64,000 nucleotides of DNA from Schistocephalus solidus (Eukaryota; Platyhelminthes; Cestoda; Diphyllobothriidea; Diphyllobothriidae): the NCBI GenBank assembly GCA_017591395.1, contig WEDG01003960.1, forward strand, positions 1 to 64,000, read 5' to 3'. The first letter of the stretch is position 1. Each line of letters starts with the position of its first letter. The translations under genes were made by a program, and so were the position numbers. Positions 45,986 to 57,284 of this stretch are shown piece by piece. The notes under the pieces are model-generated. The model searched no databases. It saw only the letters and a program-made list of their open reading frames with translations, and was not told where the DNA came from.

Positions 45986-46234
45986 TCAAGGAACCAAATT
46001 TGTACAACCTCGTGAAAATCTGAAGTTATCCAGGAACTTCAACATCTCCAAACGGCTGAGTCTTTCCTGCATATTTTGCATACTATTAATAGTTTTTTTA
46101 AAGCGTTTTTGAACACGTAGGCGCATGTTTTGCTCATATTGCTGTAAATATTCACCATACTCCAAACCCAGTCGAAATCTTTCGTTATACGCCCAAAACA
46201 GAACATACACACACGCAGTCTTTTTAAAACTCAT
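45986..46234 (-). CDS. Unidentified small ORF with coiled-coil-like helix, 82 codons
   Basis: Starts MSFKKTACVYVLFWAYNERF and continues into a basic, Gln/Met/Arg-rich helix (EQNMRLRVQKRFKKTINSMQ). Its ATG is 38 bases from a divergent ORF. It could be a genuine small protein, a first exon, or part of a retroelement; no family recognised. Confidence 0.3.
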   Translation of the reverse strand: MSFKKTACVYVLFWAYNERFRLGLEYGEYLQQYEQNMRLRVQKRFKKTINSMQNMQERLSRLEMLKFLDNFRFSRGCTNLVP

Positions 46235-46254
46235 GGACTAAAAGCAAATTTTTG

Positions 46255-46745
46255 ATAGCAGCATAACCAGTAATGGCACTTCCTTTAAAGACAAAGCCTG
46301 TTGAGCTTGTTTCTGCATCCACGACTGGCCCTCGATCAGTTTACACTTACAACCAAGGACCAGCAAAGCGGACAAAAAGCGTAATGGCGGCCAAATCCGT
46401 CGGATACGAGGACGAATCTTGTGTGGGATGTTCTCATCTATTACTAAGAGTTCAAAAACTGGAAAATGAGCTTGCAGACTTAAGGAAGCTCTTGCAAGAT
46501 AACAATATTCGACGAAATACAGCCATAGTACAGTTAAAAAGGCAGTGACCAAATCATCAAAAGTACAAAAAATACATGCAAGTAGTAACAACTCAAAATG
46601 TTCGGTTATTTATAACGATGCGGTTGGCGGGCAGGTTGAATCCACGGACGACGATCAGGAGTTTTTTCACTGTCAGGTTGACCCTCTTCTGTATATGTTT
46701 TTAACCTTGTCTGTAAACTGGCAATAAATAAAGAAAATAAAATAA
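46255..46745 (+). mobile_element. Non-autonomous LINE derivative: ORF1-like N-terminus joined to LINE-B 3' tail
   Basis: A 91-codon ORF is followed by about 195 bases that end cttgtctgtaaactggcaat and an A-rich tail, the same 3' end as LINE-B (44,395 and 50,840, minus strand). The RT and endonuclease are absent, so this looks like an internal-deletion or template-switch derivative. Confidence 0.55.
46273..46548 (+). CDS. ORF1-like protein (Cys motif plus coiled coil), 91 codons
   Basis: A Thr/Ser-rich N-terminus is followed by CVGCSHLLLRVQKLENELAD and LRKLLQDNN, a heptad pattern of Leu typical of LINE ORF1 coiled coils. It lies within the deletion derivative above. It would bind RNA and multimerise if it acts like other ORF1 proteins; this is inference. 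Confidence 0.45.
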   Translation: MALPLKTKPVELVSASTTGPRSVYTYNQGPAKRTKSVMAAKSVGYEDESCVGCSHLLLRVQKLENELADLRKLLQDNNIRRNTAIVQLKRQ

Positions 46746-46865
46746 AATATACTGTGAGCTAGAAATGAAGCAGTTTAAAAAAGTCCTACGGTCAAATCGG
46801 AGGTGAGTTCGGCAAGCCGCCAATTTAAAAACTAGGAAAAAAAGACTGCGTCACTAAAAAAATAA
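46745..46865 (-). mobile_element. LINE-C 3' fragment
   Basis: gaagcagtttaaaaaagtcc, ggtcaaatcggaggt and ggaaaaaaagactgc match 42,150-42,260 (minus strand of LINE-C). Confidence 0.7.
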
Positions 46866-46871
46866 TATCTA

Positions 46872-47215
46872 GATTGAGACTGCTTTTCTAAAGTCTTTGG
46901 TACGTTTGTAAGGCCACATCTTGAATATGCGATCCAAGCCTGGTGACCGTGGACCTAACAGGACTACAAAATGCTCGAAATGGTATAGCGGCGAGCCACA
47001 AAATTAGGAAGAAGTCAAGGTGAACTGCCATATGAGATTCACCTAAATAACCTAAGGTTCTATCCTCTGAGTTATAGGCAGTTGCGCGGAGACTTGATAC
47101 AACCCTACCGTATCGTGAGTGGCATGGATTTCGCCCCCTTATGTGATGTTTTTTTCCGACGTCTGATTCAACACCTGTCGGCTATCCCAGCAGGCTAGGA
47201 AAAAGGATATTGAAC
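46872..47215 (+). mobile_element. LINE-A-type RT thumb fragment
   Basis: FSKVFGTFVRPHLEYAIQAW, RRATKLGRSQGELPYEIHL and PLSYRQLRGDLIQPYRIV in order with several stops. Confidence 0.8.
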
Positions 47216-47219
47216 AGTC

Positions 47220-50200
47220 CAGAAATGTAAGACCACGGCCTATCAAAATTGTCTTGGACAACAAGGAAGAGGCTAAGCTACTTCTCTCGAGAAAAACAAA
47301 CTTTCAAAATTCGCATTAGCAGGTTTTTTTCCAGCCGGAATACTCTCCAGAAGAACGTCTAAAACGCCGCGAATAAGTGATAAGAATAAAGAGGAGACTT
47401 GCAGCTGGAGAGAACAATCTGGTGATTTACAGGGTATGCGTGATCAGAGAAACACAACATTGCTCTGTAACCAGAGCCTTGCCGGTGGTAATCAAATATA
47501 AATTCTAAATTCTAAACCAGTCAACGCTCATGATGGCAGCGGCAAATTAGCATTGACAAACTCGAGACAAACGGAATTTGGCTCTGCTGACTGCTGCATA
47601 CTTAAATTTATGTATACCAACGCCCAAAGTCTTTTTTCGAAGCTCGATGAACTAAGAATTCAGGTAGACGTTCTGTCTCCCGATATTATAGTAAGAACAG
47701 AAACATGACTGTCACAAAACATCAGCGACTGCGAAGTAGCCTTATCCGTGTACAATCTGTTCAGGAGAGACCGCACCCACCGCCAGGGTCGAGGAGTTGC
47801 GATGTTTGTTAAAAGCAATTTCACAGTGTGTGGAATGACGGAGAAGATAAGCAATGGTATTGAGGCTATTTGGCTGAAAATAAAGACGCGGGGATCGCAG
47901 TTTCTTCCAATTTGTACCGACAAGACCGCGCTGAAAAACGTGGCGGTGGTTGCCTCCTTTATATTAAGTCATCCTTTGTACATTTCCCTTTTCAGCTGAG
48001 CATTTTGTCCTTTTCTGGAAATGTATGCTTTGCTTCAGTCATCCTTCCGCACAATAAAAAGCGGTAATTGGCTGAGTCTATAATCCCCCATGTTATTCTG
48101 GCAATGAAAGTGAGCTCTGTTAACTATTTGAAAAAGTTGCAAACACTAAATTTGATGTAAAAATAATCGCAGGCGATTTTAATCTGCGAGACATTGACTG
48201 GCAGGCAAATTCCTCTCCACCTAAATATCAGAAATTGGTCGATACTATTAACTTTTCAAACATGTCCCAACTGGTCAGATCAGTTACTAGAAATGACAAC
48301 ATTTAAGGTTTAATTTTTACAAATGATGTCCACCCTCTCTTTATGAATTTTAATCATGATCTTTCACAAGTGATCACGCAATAATTCACTGTTGTTTTCC
48401 AGTCCCCCTTCTTACGAAGCCTGAGGTTAAATGCAAGAACCTCGACTTTGCTAACACAAACCATGAAATGATAAATAATTTCGTAAGCACTCTAGATTGG
48501 CATAGCATATTCTCAAGCAACGATCCAAACTTTTTCCGTGAGCTATTGCAGAGCCTCACATACAGAATCCAGGCTTTTATTCCGTTTAAGAATATTAATT
48601 CAAAGACAGCTTCTTATACTGTTCCGCATTTTCTCCAGAAAAGACTTAAAAAATTACGAAAGCAACTTAAGGATTCATCTAAATGCTCTTCGTCGTCGGG
48701 CACTAAGGGATGGCAATTCGTACAAATCTGTTGCTTATATCTTCCATGTTTGGTCATCAGCTAAGCGTCTGAATGTAACTCCGCCCTTACTCTACTGTAA
48801 AACGCAAGCAGGGACTCCACCACAGAGGCATATCGCCTTTCGAGTAGTTACCTATCAGCATGGTTAGTAGCTTCCCAATAGACTACACGCACCTGGTGTG
48901 CTTGGGTGTAATACTGAAGTTACTTCATTAGTGGAGATTGAGTGTGAAGAGGTTTTCTCCAGCACTAAATGACCTCATCAAAAAATGTAGCCAGTGCTTG
49001 CCGATGGAATTTGGCAAGTACTCCTTCGACTGCAACCCTTTCTGAGATCATATGTAAATATGTCACTTTTAACATTGACGATCACTTTATTCTGATTCCT
49101 TTGTTGCACATGTTTCAAAAACAATGACTGTTTTCGAAGTTTTTTCTTACTCGTATTTTTCCGTACATACGTTTGAATTAGATTTTAAAAAACCCAAAGC
49201 AGCGTGAGTACTTGTTGCTGAAAAACCTGCAACCACCTGCAAACACGAAAGTTTACCCAGTTTACTCAGAGAAAACCCAACCCTCGAAAAGGTCCTTAAG
49301 TTGGCGAAAAAGGCTAAGGAAATGGATGACCTCTCCAGCTCCCAGTCAACTGAGCTAGGAAGGGGCTTCAGAAGGAAGTAAGTTTCCGATGCTATTCATA
49401 GATCGACCCTATGCCACTCGTAATTCCTCCATGATCATTTCACCACCCGTTAGCTCCACACCTAACCGGTCTCAGTTTTTTGCCTCCAAATATGCTTTCA
49501 TATAAAATAATCCTTCACTGGAATTAAGGTTGTCGTCTACATTAGCTATTTTCAAAACCAAATTACGCAAACATTTAACTTCGGAAGATATAAAGTCCTT
49601 ATTGTCTGTTTCCTTCCCAAACTCGCAACTTTCAGATTTTGAAGAGGGTCCTCCTGGTATTTGAGGCAGCTCCCTTGATATTATATTGGTCTCTAATTAT
49701 ATTTCCATCATCCTCTGCAGAGTCAATCTGTGCATTCACTTTTTCTTTCCCTCCTTTTAAACTAGCATTGCAAACTCTTGACAACCTTGATACTTTCCTC
49801 CAAATTTGCAACCCTGAGGATAGTCTCCAGGTTATGTTGATGATTGAGGCGGGTTCTGATGGTTTCGCCTCTTTGGTGATGGACGATGCAGTCAGCAAGG
49901 TCGCATCTCGATTATGATCTCGTGACCTCTACTGTCCCCTCTTCGTTGCGACCATGTTGTCTACGATGAGTTCGTCCTCTCTCACCTCCACTGGTGTTTA
50001 TAAACAGAAGCTCTGACTGCTGTATTATCTCTCACCCGACAAGGAGCGTTCCGAACCCTCATACGTTGTCAGCAACATCACAATACTATCCCATTGCATT
50101 TAGCTTTTAATTTTTTAATGAAGCAGTTTTTTCTCCTATTATTTTTAAATTGGCGGCTCGCCGAACTCCGCCTCCGATTTAACCCTAGGAGTTTTTTACT

Positions 50201-50420
50201 GCTTCTTTTCCAGTTCACCGTACATGCCAAAGATTGTTGACTTTTGTTTTAAAAATGGCAAATCGTTTTGAATCGGATATGTTTACCATACTACTTCTTT
50301 CTGCTGTTCATATGGATGCTCACATAGTGCAGCAATTATTCACTTTGTATTTATTTAAACCACGGTACTAAGTTTGTAATGATGGGGCCCTCTGGGCCTT
50401 AAATATACAATTTTTTTATT
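47220..50420 (+). mobile_element. LINE-C, decayed copy
   Basis: Starts with an ORF1-end segment (RPRPIKIVLDNKEEAKLLLS, FFQPEYSPEERLKRR), then EEP endonuclease (about 47,605-48,460), a post-endonuclease linker, and a long 3' region ending gggccctctgggcct and aaatatacaattttttt. No RT catalytic motif was found between 48,900 and 49,900, so RT seems deleted or too decayed. Reading frames are broken throughout. Confidence 0.75.
47605..48460 (+). pseudogene. LINE-C EEP endonuclease remnant
   Basis: FMYTNAQSLFSKLDELRIQV, LSPDIIV-x-TET, RRDRTHRQGRGVAMF, IEAIWLKIK, IAGDFNLRDIDW and TSDHAIIH (catalytic SDH at about 48,366) appear in order in different frames. Confidence 0.82.
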
Positions 50421-50429
50421 CACATATCC

Positions 50430-50812
50430 ATCTAGATATGCACGCGAGCTCACTTCGTCATCCGAAGAAGAGGATGAATTTATTTGGGGCCAAAAGAACC
50501 AGGAAGGAGACTGGCTGGCTGACCGATGGCATTACCGACCTTGCAGTTAGAAACTTTGACAATATTATTTTTAGGACTAGGAATGATGAGAATATACCGG
50601 GCCCATCGATGCCTGGGAGTACACCAGCATGACCTTCTCCGCCGTCCACTTATCAGCAAGCATTTTTTACTAATATGTACCTCAGACTACTACCTGAACG
50701 ATCTGAAGGTGTCCTTTCAACTTCAATCAAAGAACTGCGAAAGGGCATGGAAATGCTATGGTATGACTTTTCTCATTGTTCTTAACCTTAACCTAGTAAA
50801 AAGGTTGATAAT
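50430..50812. repeat. Spacer containing a repeat shared with 57,205-57,310
   Basis: cgtcatccgaagaagagga ... ggctggctgaccgatggc ... accttgcagtt resembles 57,225-57,300 with a roughly 30-base insertion. Both lie directly after a LINE 3' end. Confidence 0.5.
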
Positions 50813-52009
50813 ATTTATTTATTTATTTATTTAATGCCAGTTTACAGGCAAGGTCAAAAGGGATATATACAGAAGGGGGTCAAGCTGACAGTGAAAAAAA
50901 AACTCCTGATCGTTCTTTAAAGTATTTTCAGGAGAAAAAACTGCAGCTTGTTGAACAGATTTAAGTTTAGGACAGGTAAGTGTTGACACAGGTGCACGGT
51001 GTAGTACTTCTCCTTTCGGTGTTGTAGCATCTGGTCTTCTGTACTAGCAGCAAGTATGCCGGCGAGCGGCTGCTAGCTGTAGACTGAGGAATAACCCGAT
51101 TACGGACTGCAGAGCCAGCAATATTGCCTTCAGCATGAAGTCCGGATAGGATTCAAGAGTCCGTGGACGCCATCAGAACGGAAGAGCTTCCAGAGAATCA
51201 GCACCCAAAATTCGTGGAAGGTGTCCTGAATGTAGAAAACTAGTGACAGCTCTCGTAAACAAAGGATAGTTTTTCTGAATTTTAATACTTCTGGGTAGTT
51301 TATTCCAGATTGCTATAGCGTTTACCGAAAAAAACTGACGGTATTACACGGTGCGTGCCAAAGGAAGAAATAAGAATACATCTCTATGATTGGTGCGCCG
51401 ACAGTGGTCGAGCTGCCTCAGGGATGTAAAGGGGGTTAAAGGTAAAAACCGTTTAAAAAGCTTGAACAGTAAAAAAATAGTCCCTTCTGTAATCTACGAA
51501 GCCACAACGGGTCGAGGCTTGTAAGCTCCACAGCGTTGTTGGTAGGACAGGTTTCTGTGCTCTGAAGTAATAACTCTTTTAGTAAAGAAGTGCTGGATTG
51601 ATTCTATCTTCCTCCGTTCACTCGCGTGCTAAATAGAAACGAGCAGTATTCCAGACTAGGTCTGACATACATTTTATAAAGGCTGGTCCTAATATTGAGG
51701 GTTTTAAAATTTCTGAGAATAAACCCAATGGTTTGGCGTGCTTTAGAGACAATCAGGGCGCAGTGCTCTGATAGATTAAGACTACTAGAATATGATATGC
51801 CCAGATCCGTTATAAACCCGGGCACATTTAAGTCATGACCGTCTATGCTTAGATGAGACTGATGGTTGTCACAACTAACCATAAAGGAGCATTTGTGCCA
51901 AGAGAGCGAAAGGCGCCATGTGCGACACCACTAAGCGAAGGCTTGAAGATCCTTTTAAGAGCTCAAGCACAATGTGGCGATCGACCGGTTTTATAACGAT
52001 AGGCAACTT

Positions 52010-52640
52010 TTTAAATCATCAGCGTACATAAAGGGCCTACCATACTGAAAACAATCAGGAACATCGTTCTACAAAAAGGCAAAATAGAAGCGGGCCGAGT
52101 ACACTACCCTGAATAACTCCACTCCTCACGTGCGTATGGTTGGAGATACTATCGGAAAGTTTTACCCGTTGTGCGTGATCATTCAAATAGGAGGATATTA
52201 AGTTCAGAAGCTTGTTACCTATGCCGAAGGAGGCAAGTTTCAGCAGGAGGAGATCGTGGTCAACACGATCAAAAGCCTTCGTGAAGTCGAAATAAACGGT
52301 GTAAAATTGTAAAACCACTGTCTCTAGATTGTAGCACATGATCAAAGTAAGAGAGCTGGCAGGTGTCACAAGATCGTTTTTCGAGAAACCCATGCTGAGC
52401 TGCATTAAGTAGGTTATTGTCTGTTAGGTGACGCATCATCTTGTTTTTGATCATGGTCTCGAAGATCTTCGAGACTGCTGGTGGTGTATTTATTTGCATA
52501 AGTCGTCAAATGACGTAGGTCGGCCGTGTTTGGGATTCTGCAGTATGTGCGATTCCTTCCATAAAATAGGGAAGGTTTCACTTTCAAGAGCAAGATTGAA
52601 TATCTTATACAGAAGTGACGGAAATATATCATTTGCATCC
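52010..52640 (-). pseudogene. LINE-B reverse transcriptase fingers/palm
   Basis: VSKIFETMIKNKMMRHLTDN and AAQHGFLEKRSC (fingers), VYFDFTKAFDRVDHDLLLLK (motif A), SGVIQGSVLGPLLFCLF (motif B) and MYADDLK near 52,020 (motif C, catalytic YADD intact). At least three frameshifts separate these. Confidence 0.88.
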
Positions 52641-52956
52641 GCCTTTAGATCGCTAACCGGGACGCCATCTGGTCCAGAACTGTAAGATTGGCGTGAACGC
52701 CGAATGGCTACGGTTACGTCCCAGAGGGTAAAAAGTTATGTTTTCGAGGACGTTACCGGTCCCAAACCCCGGACGTTTGGAAAGGGGCGACCGAATGTTC
52801 ACTGAAAGTTCTAGACAAGAAAGCATTGAAGCTATCAGCAGTCAACTTAGCGTCATCTATAGGGTTTCCAAAAGCGTCTCGAAGTACAGGGTACTGAGTT
52901 TTTCTCTGCACTTTTACTGTCCGCGAAAAGAGTTTTGCAACATTGTACGAAGGGTT

Positions 52957-53515
52957 TTAGGCAAAGTTAACCTCTTCAGCTAGTTGCTTTTCGTCGGAGA
53001 GCCTCTTAGAATGTTCAAAGATTTGCTGGATCAATGGCAGGACGGAAGTGTCATTTAGTCGATGAAAACGACGCGAAGGTCTACGCAATCTACGGCGGAA
53101 AGATAAAGGGAGGTAGACTTCATCCTGGACATTAATTATTTTCTTACGAGGAAAAAAACGAGAAATGAGTGGACCTAGAACTTGGTAGAATGTATCAGTA
53201 CAAACATTCACATCCAAACATAGAAAGAAGTTAGTCCAATCGTGGGAATTAAGATGTGTTAGTAATTCCCCCATATTTACTGATCGGAAATCGTGGAAAA
53301 ATCTATATTTTTTGAAAACGTTTCATCAGCCTCGATTTTTAGTGAAGAAACAACTATAGCATGGTCTGAACTCCCAAGTGGGTCTAAAGGTGAAACTGAC
53401 AATGGCTGCCAACCTCTGCAGAAGATAAGATCAAGTATGTTTGATCCTCGGGTGGGAAAATCAACTACCTGATCCCACATGCCAGTATCTATGGCCTCAA
53501 GCAAGTTTTCGAACT
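52957..53515 (-). pseudogene. LINE-B endonuclease C-terminus and linker
   Basis: FENLLEAIDTGMWDQVVDF, PTRGSNILDLIFCRG and LGSSDHAIVVSSL (catalytic SDH), then SRFFPRKKI, SFRRRLRRPSRRFHRL linking to RT. The endonuclease N-terminal half is missing. Confidence 0.82.
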
Positions 53516-53939
53516 TTGCAGGACCGGAAGGTGGAAACCACAGGAAGACAGGCAGGCTCACAACATGAAACAACTATGGGCAGCCTTAAACGACATATGC
53601 AAGGAAATGCGGGAGATGGCTGTCCCTAACATGGCTAGCCAATCGATCTGTCGTCTGCCCCAGTGCACAGAGAAGGCCTACAATGACTTCCTTGGAGGAA
53701 TGAGTAGGACACCGGATTATGCAAATAAGGCTGTTTGCATATATTTATTTCTAAACGTTTCTCGTGATTTGTAGATAGAAATGTTGTCAGTGGTAGGGGA
53801 AGAAATGAAAGAGAGTTCGTCATCAAGAAACGGAAAAGACATATGACCTTGACGTTAAGAGAGACATGGCCCATAAAATTGACAAACGCAACAGGAAATT
53901 TGGTCGGCGCGAAATTGAAGTGCTTGTAAACAAATGCAC

Positions 53940-54891
53940 AAAGCCTTTTATCAAAACTTGATGAGTTAAAAATTTGCCTTGCCGAAGTATCTCCGGATGT
54001 GATAGCAGTAACCGAAACCTGGCTGTCGGGCAGTATTTGAGATAGCGAAATAACATTGTCTGGGTACCAAATATATCGGAGGGACAGAGAAAACCGACAG
54101 GGTGGTGGAATAATTGTGTATGTGAAAGACGTGCTAATAGTGTCTGACAAGACGAGCAAGTTTGCGTGCAGCACGGAAGCCATATGGTTGAATATCAAGG
54201 CTCTTGGCTCTCCATGTCTAGATGTCCTCATTGTCTATCGGCCACCTAGGATAGACCGAGTCGCGGACACCCACTTGTTGGAACAATTAGAAAATTTCTC
54301 CAGTCGACCTAATGTCATGATTATGGGTGACTTCAATGCACCAGGAATTAACTGGAGCACTGTTCAATCATCATGCCCGAAATCGACTTTTTGATTATGT
54401 TTTTCTGCAAAAAGACCTTGAAGGCACTTCTCACACAACATGTCCCTTTCCCCACCAGAACACGTGAAGGACAAAGGGCTAACTGTCTTGACCTGGTTTT
54501 CACGAAAACATCAGGCAGCATTGACGAGATTATTTCAATGCCTCCGCTCGGTCGTAGTGATCATGTGGTGCTTATGTGGGACTACTCCTTATTTTCCGTT
54601 GCGCCTGCTATAGAGAAAAAACGGCGTAACGTTTGGCGAGGAAACTTTCATCAGATGCGAGCAGATTTAACAGACATCAACTGGATCTCAAGGTTTTCGA
54701 GCACCGTGAACGAAGATTGGGAGTCCTTCCGAAATGTTCTTCTGCAACTTATGGACAACCACTGCCCGCTAACCAGTGTCCATCACAGCAAGCGTCCTGG
54801 GTGGATAGACAGCAACTTAAAAAGGGAAATAAACAGGAAACACAAGTTGTGGAGAAAATATTGCGAGTCTAATCAAGTCGCCTATTTTTAA
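53940..54891 (+). pseudogene. LINE-A copy 2 EEP endonuclease and linker
   Basis: SKLDELKICLAEVSPDVIAV, VTETWLSGS (catalytic Glu in TET), SGYQIYRRDRENRQGGG, STEAIWLNIKALG, VMIMGDFNAPGINW, LDLVFTKTSGSIDEI and LGRSDHVVLMW (SDH). All expected EEP motifs are present but spread over three frames (first part, 54,056-54,394 and 54,373-54,891) with a stop near 54,040. Confidence 0.88.
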
Positions 54892-55463
54892 TAAGTATAA
54901 AACACAGAGAAACAAAATGAGAAGCCTTATTCTTAAAAACGCGAAGAGAATTTTGAGAAGACTTTTGCTGCAAAAGGCAACGCAGAATCCAAAGTTAGTC
55001 TACAGTTACCTCCGTAGATGTACAAAGGAATAAACATCAAATACCACTGATTAAGACTGCCGTGGGCGTCAGAAATTTCTGAAAACAGGGAAAAAACCGA
55101 GTACTTTTCACAGTTCTACCGCTCAGTTTTTTCACTAACGAGGCAAAGGTTCCTTCGTCCCTCAGTGGATAACCCGCCGACTGCAAGCATTAGCCACATA
55201 CTATTCTCAGAATTTCTGGATCCAAAAGGAATTAAAAAGAACTAAAAGAGTCGAAATCCCCAGGACCAGACGAGCTTCCACCCAAGCTTCTGAAAGAACT
55301 CGCCAATGAACTTTCCGCACCTCTGTCAGTGCTCTTTCAAAAGTCCTTTTGACTCCGGAACACTTCCTTTCGATTGGAAGCTGGCACATATAACTCCCTT
55401 GTACAAAAAGCGGTAGCCGGGCGTCAGTGACAAACTACAGGCCCATAAGCTTGACATCCATCC

Positions 55464-56438
55464 TTGGTAAGATTATGGAAAGGATCATCAAAGAGCGAAT
55501 TGGTGAAATTCCTAGAGACTCATAATTTGTTATCAAGCTGTCAACACGGGTTCAGAAAAGGAAGATCATGCACAACGAATTTGCTGTATTCGCTCCAGAG
55601 GTGGATCCAAGCACTTGAAGATAGACACGCGGTTCACATTGCCTTCATTGACTTTCAAAAGGCCTTCGATACTGTGCCGCACGAGAGACTGCTGTACAAG
55701 CTAGAAAGAATTGGAATCAGAGGTAACCTCCTCAAGTGGATTGAAAACTTCCTCGTGGGTCGGCACCAGGTTGTGTGCATCGGCCAAGAGGGGTCAGATT
55801 CTGCTTCGGTCGAGAGTGGTGTTCCTCAGGGCTCAGTACTAGGGCCAATACTGTTTTTAATATACGTTAACGATTGTGTCAGGAATCTCGACTGTGAAGC
55901 AGCAATGTTTGCCGATGACATTAAAATCTGGAATGTAATCCAGAGCCCTGCTAACGAAGATAAACTGCAGATCAACCTAACTCGGTTGGAGGAGTGGTCG
56001 AATCATTGGCTTTTGCGGTTCACCGTCGATAAGTGTACAATACTTCGCTTAGGCAACCCATCTGGATCTGCTAAAAGTAGAAGTTACTTTCTCAACGGTG
56101 AAGCCTTAAAAGACGTGGAAATGCAAAAGGACCTTGGTTTGCTGACGACCACCACCTTAAAACGTTCATCTCACTGCTTAAAAGTGGCGAAGAGCACAAT
56201 TTCTGTGTTGCATGCCATCAGAGGAGCCTTTTTGGATTTCGATGAAGATCTTTTCGCTAAGAATTTTGGAACATTCATTAGGCCGCATTTGGATTATGCT
56301 ATGCACGCCTGGAAACCCTGGACAGTTCAAGATCAGAACTGCCTCGAAAGAGTACAGAGGAAAGCCACCAAAATGGTTAGAAGTCAAAGCTCCTTGCCAT
56401 ATCCAACCCACCTAATGAATCTTAATCTGTTCCTTTGA
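55464..56438 (+). CDS. LINE-A copy 2 reverse transcriptase ORF, 324 codons
   Basis: Motif order: CQHGFRKGRSCTTNLLYSLQ, HIAFIDFQKAFDTVPHERLL (motif A), ESGVPQGSVLGPILFLIYVN (motif B), AAMFADDIKIW (motif C, FADD), LQINLTRLEEWSNHWLLRF, KDLGLLTTTTL, RPHLDYAMHAWKPW. Fingers upstream (KSPGPDELPPKLLKELANEL-type text in 55,250-55,320) are in another frame. The ORF stops one base out of frame at NLFL and continues as YRQMRGDLLQTFRIVKG at 56,440, implying a single-base loss. Confidence 0.92.
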   Translation: MVRLWKGSSKSELVKFLETHNLLSSCQHGFRKGRSCTTNLLYSLQRWIQALEDRHAVHIAFIDFQKAFDTVPHERLLYKLERIGIRGNLLKWIENFLVGRHQVVCIGQEGSDSASVESGVPQGSVLGPILFLIYVNDCVRNLDCEAAMFADDIKIWNVIQSPANEDKLQINLTRLEEWSNHWLLRFTVDKCTILRLGNPSGSAKSRSYFLNGEALKDVEMQKDLGLLTTTTLKRSSHCLKVAKSTISVLHAIRGAFLDFDEDLFAKNFGTFIRPHLDYAMHAWKPWTVQDQNCLERVQRKATKMVRSQSSLPYPTHLMNLNLFL

Positions 56439-56731
56439 GTTATAGGCAAATGCGTGGTGATCTCCTGCAGACATTCCGCATTGTGAAAGGATTGGATTGT
56501 TTCCTGGAATTCTCGGACTTCTTTGAATTTGCCACCACAACCCATCTCCGAGGTCACCCATTGAAATTGCGTGTCCAGCAGGCGAGACTGGATGTGCGCA
56601 AGTTCTCCTTCTCTGTCAGAGTGGTTAAACCATGGAATGCCCTCCCTGAAGACGTTGTGATGTCACCATCGCTGGAAAGCTTTAAAAGGAACCTTGACAG
56701 TTTTATGTTCCGCAACGAGCCTGAGCGATGA
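56435..56731 (+). pseudogene. LINE-A copy 2 RT C-terminal segment
   Basis: QMRGDLLQTFRIVKGLDCFL, FSVRVVKPWNALPEDVVMSP and LESFKRNLDSFMF are the usual C-terminal end of this LINE type, in a shifted frame. Confidence 0.85.
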
Positions 56732-56936
56732 GGAATTTATCTTAACCCTCTAGAGTCGTACACCACTTTTCACATTTTATGACCGCCTTTTGTACCTTTG
56801 CGACCCACATGGTTCCTCTGTATATCGCACTTAAGTTTACGTTACAAATAGGGTACTCAAAGGCCCATGCCTATTTCCCTCAATAAATTGAAAAAAAATT
56901 AACTTGAATTGAATTGAATTAAATTTCATCTTCACA

Positions 56937-57200
56937 TATCCTATTGTATTTTATTTTTCATTTTATTTTATTTATTTATTGCCATATTGCCAGTTTACGG
57001 GCAATAACATGAGCTTGGGCCAGAGGGGGCCAGGCGGGGCTGGTGCTGGTAGGGAGTGTACCACGTAAATCTGCCTGCTTTCACTTGACTTTAACTTCTT
57101 ACATTGCTTCTTATTCTAGTCACTTTTATGCAACCAAATGGGATTTCAAAGGCGTAAGCCTATTTTCCTCAAATACACTGAACTGAACTGGAATATGTTC
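56937..57200. repeat. Two LINE 3' ends in opposite orientation
   Basis: 56,937-57,060 on the minus strand ends with gcccgtaaactggcaat and A/T repeats (LINE-B tail). 57,130-57,200 on the plus strand has gcgtaagcctattttcctc and gaactgaactgg, a CR1-type 3' end like 43,905. Confidence 0.6.
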
Positions 57201-57284
57201 ATTTTGATATCCACACCAACTCACTACGTCATCCGAAGACAAGGAAGAACAGAGAGCGGCTAGCCGGCCGATGCCACCACCGAT

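Larger units (their letters stand above)
50815..53516 (-). mobile_element. LINE-B, longer copy 2 (endonuclease end to 3' tail)
   Basis: Minus strand. In order: end of EEP (53,280-53,516), linker (52,957-53,274), RT fingers and palm (52,020-52,640), thumb (51,604-51,882 and onwards), 3' UTR and (AAAT)n tail at 50,815-50,834. Its 3' half matches copy 1 at roughly 90 percent by eye. Its 5' end meets LINE-A at about 53,516. Confidence 0.88.
53517..56935 (+). mobile_element. LINE-A copy 2 (EEP endonuclease and RT), best preserved LINE
   Basis: Contains an N-terminal helix segment (53,565-53,774), EEP (53,940-54,580), linker (to 54,891), RT (about 55,250-56,420), thumb/C-terminus (to 56,731) and a 3' UTR ending catgcctatttccctcaata then ttgaa repeats at about 56,905-56,925. 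A few frameshifts and stops remain, so it is not active as read. Confidence 0.9.
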
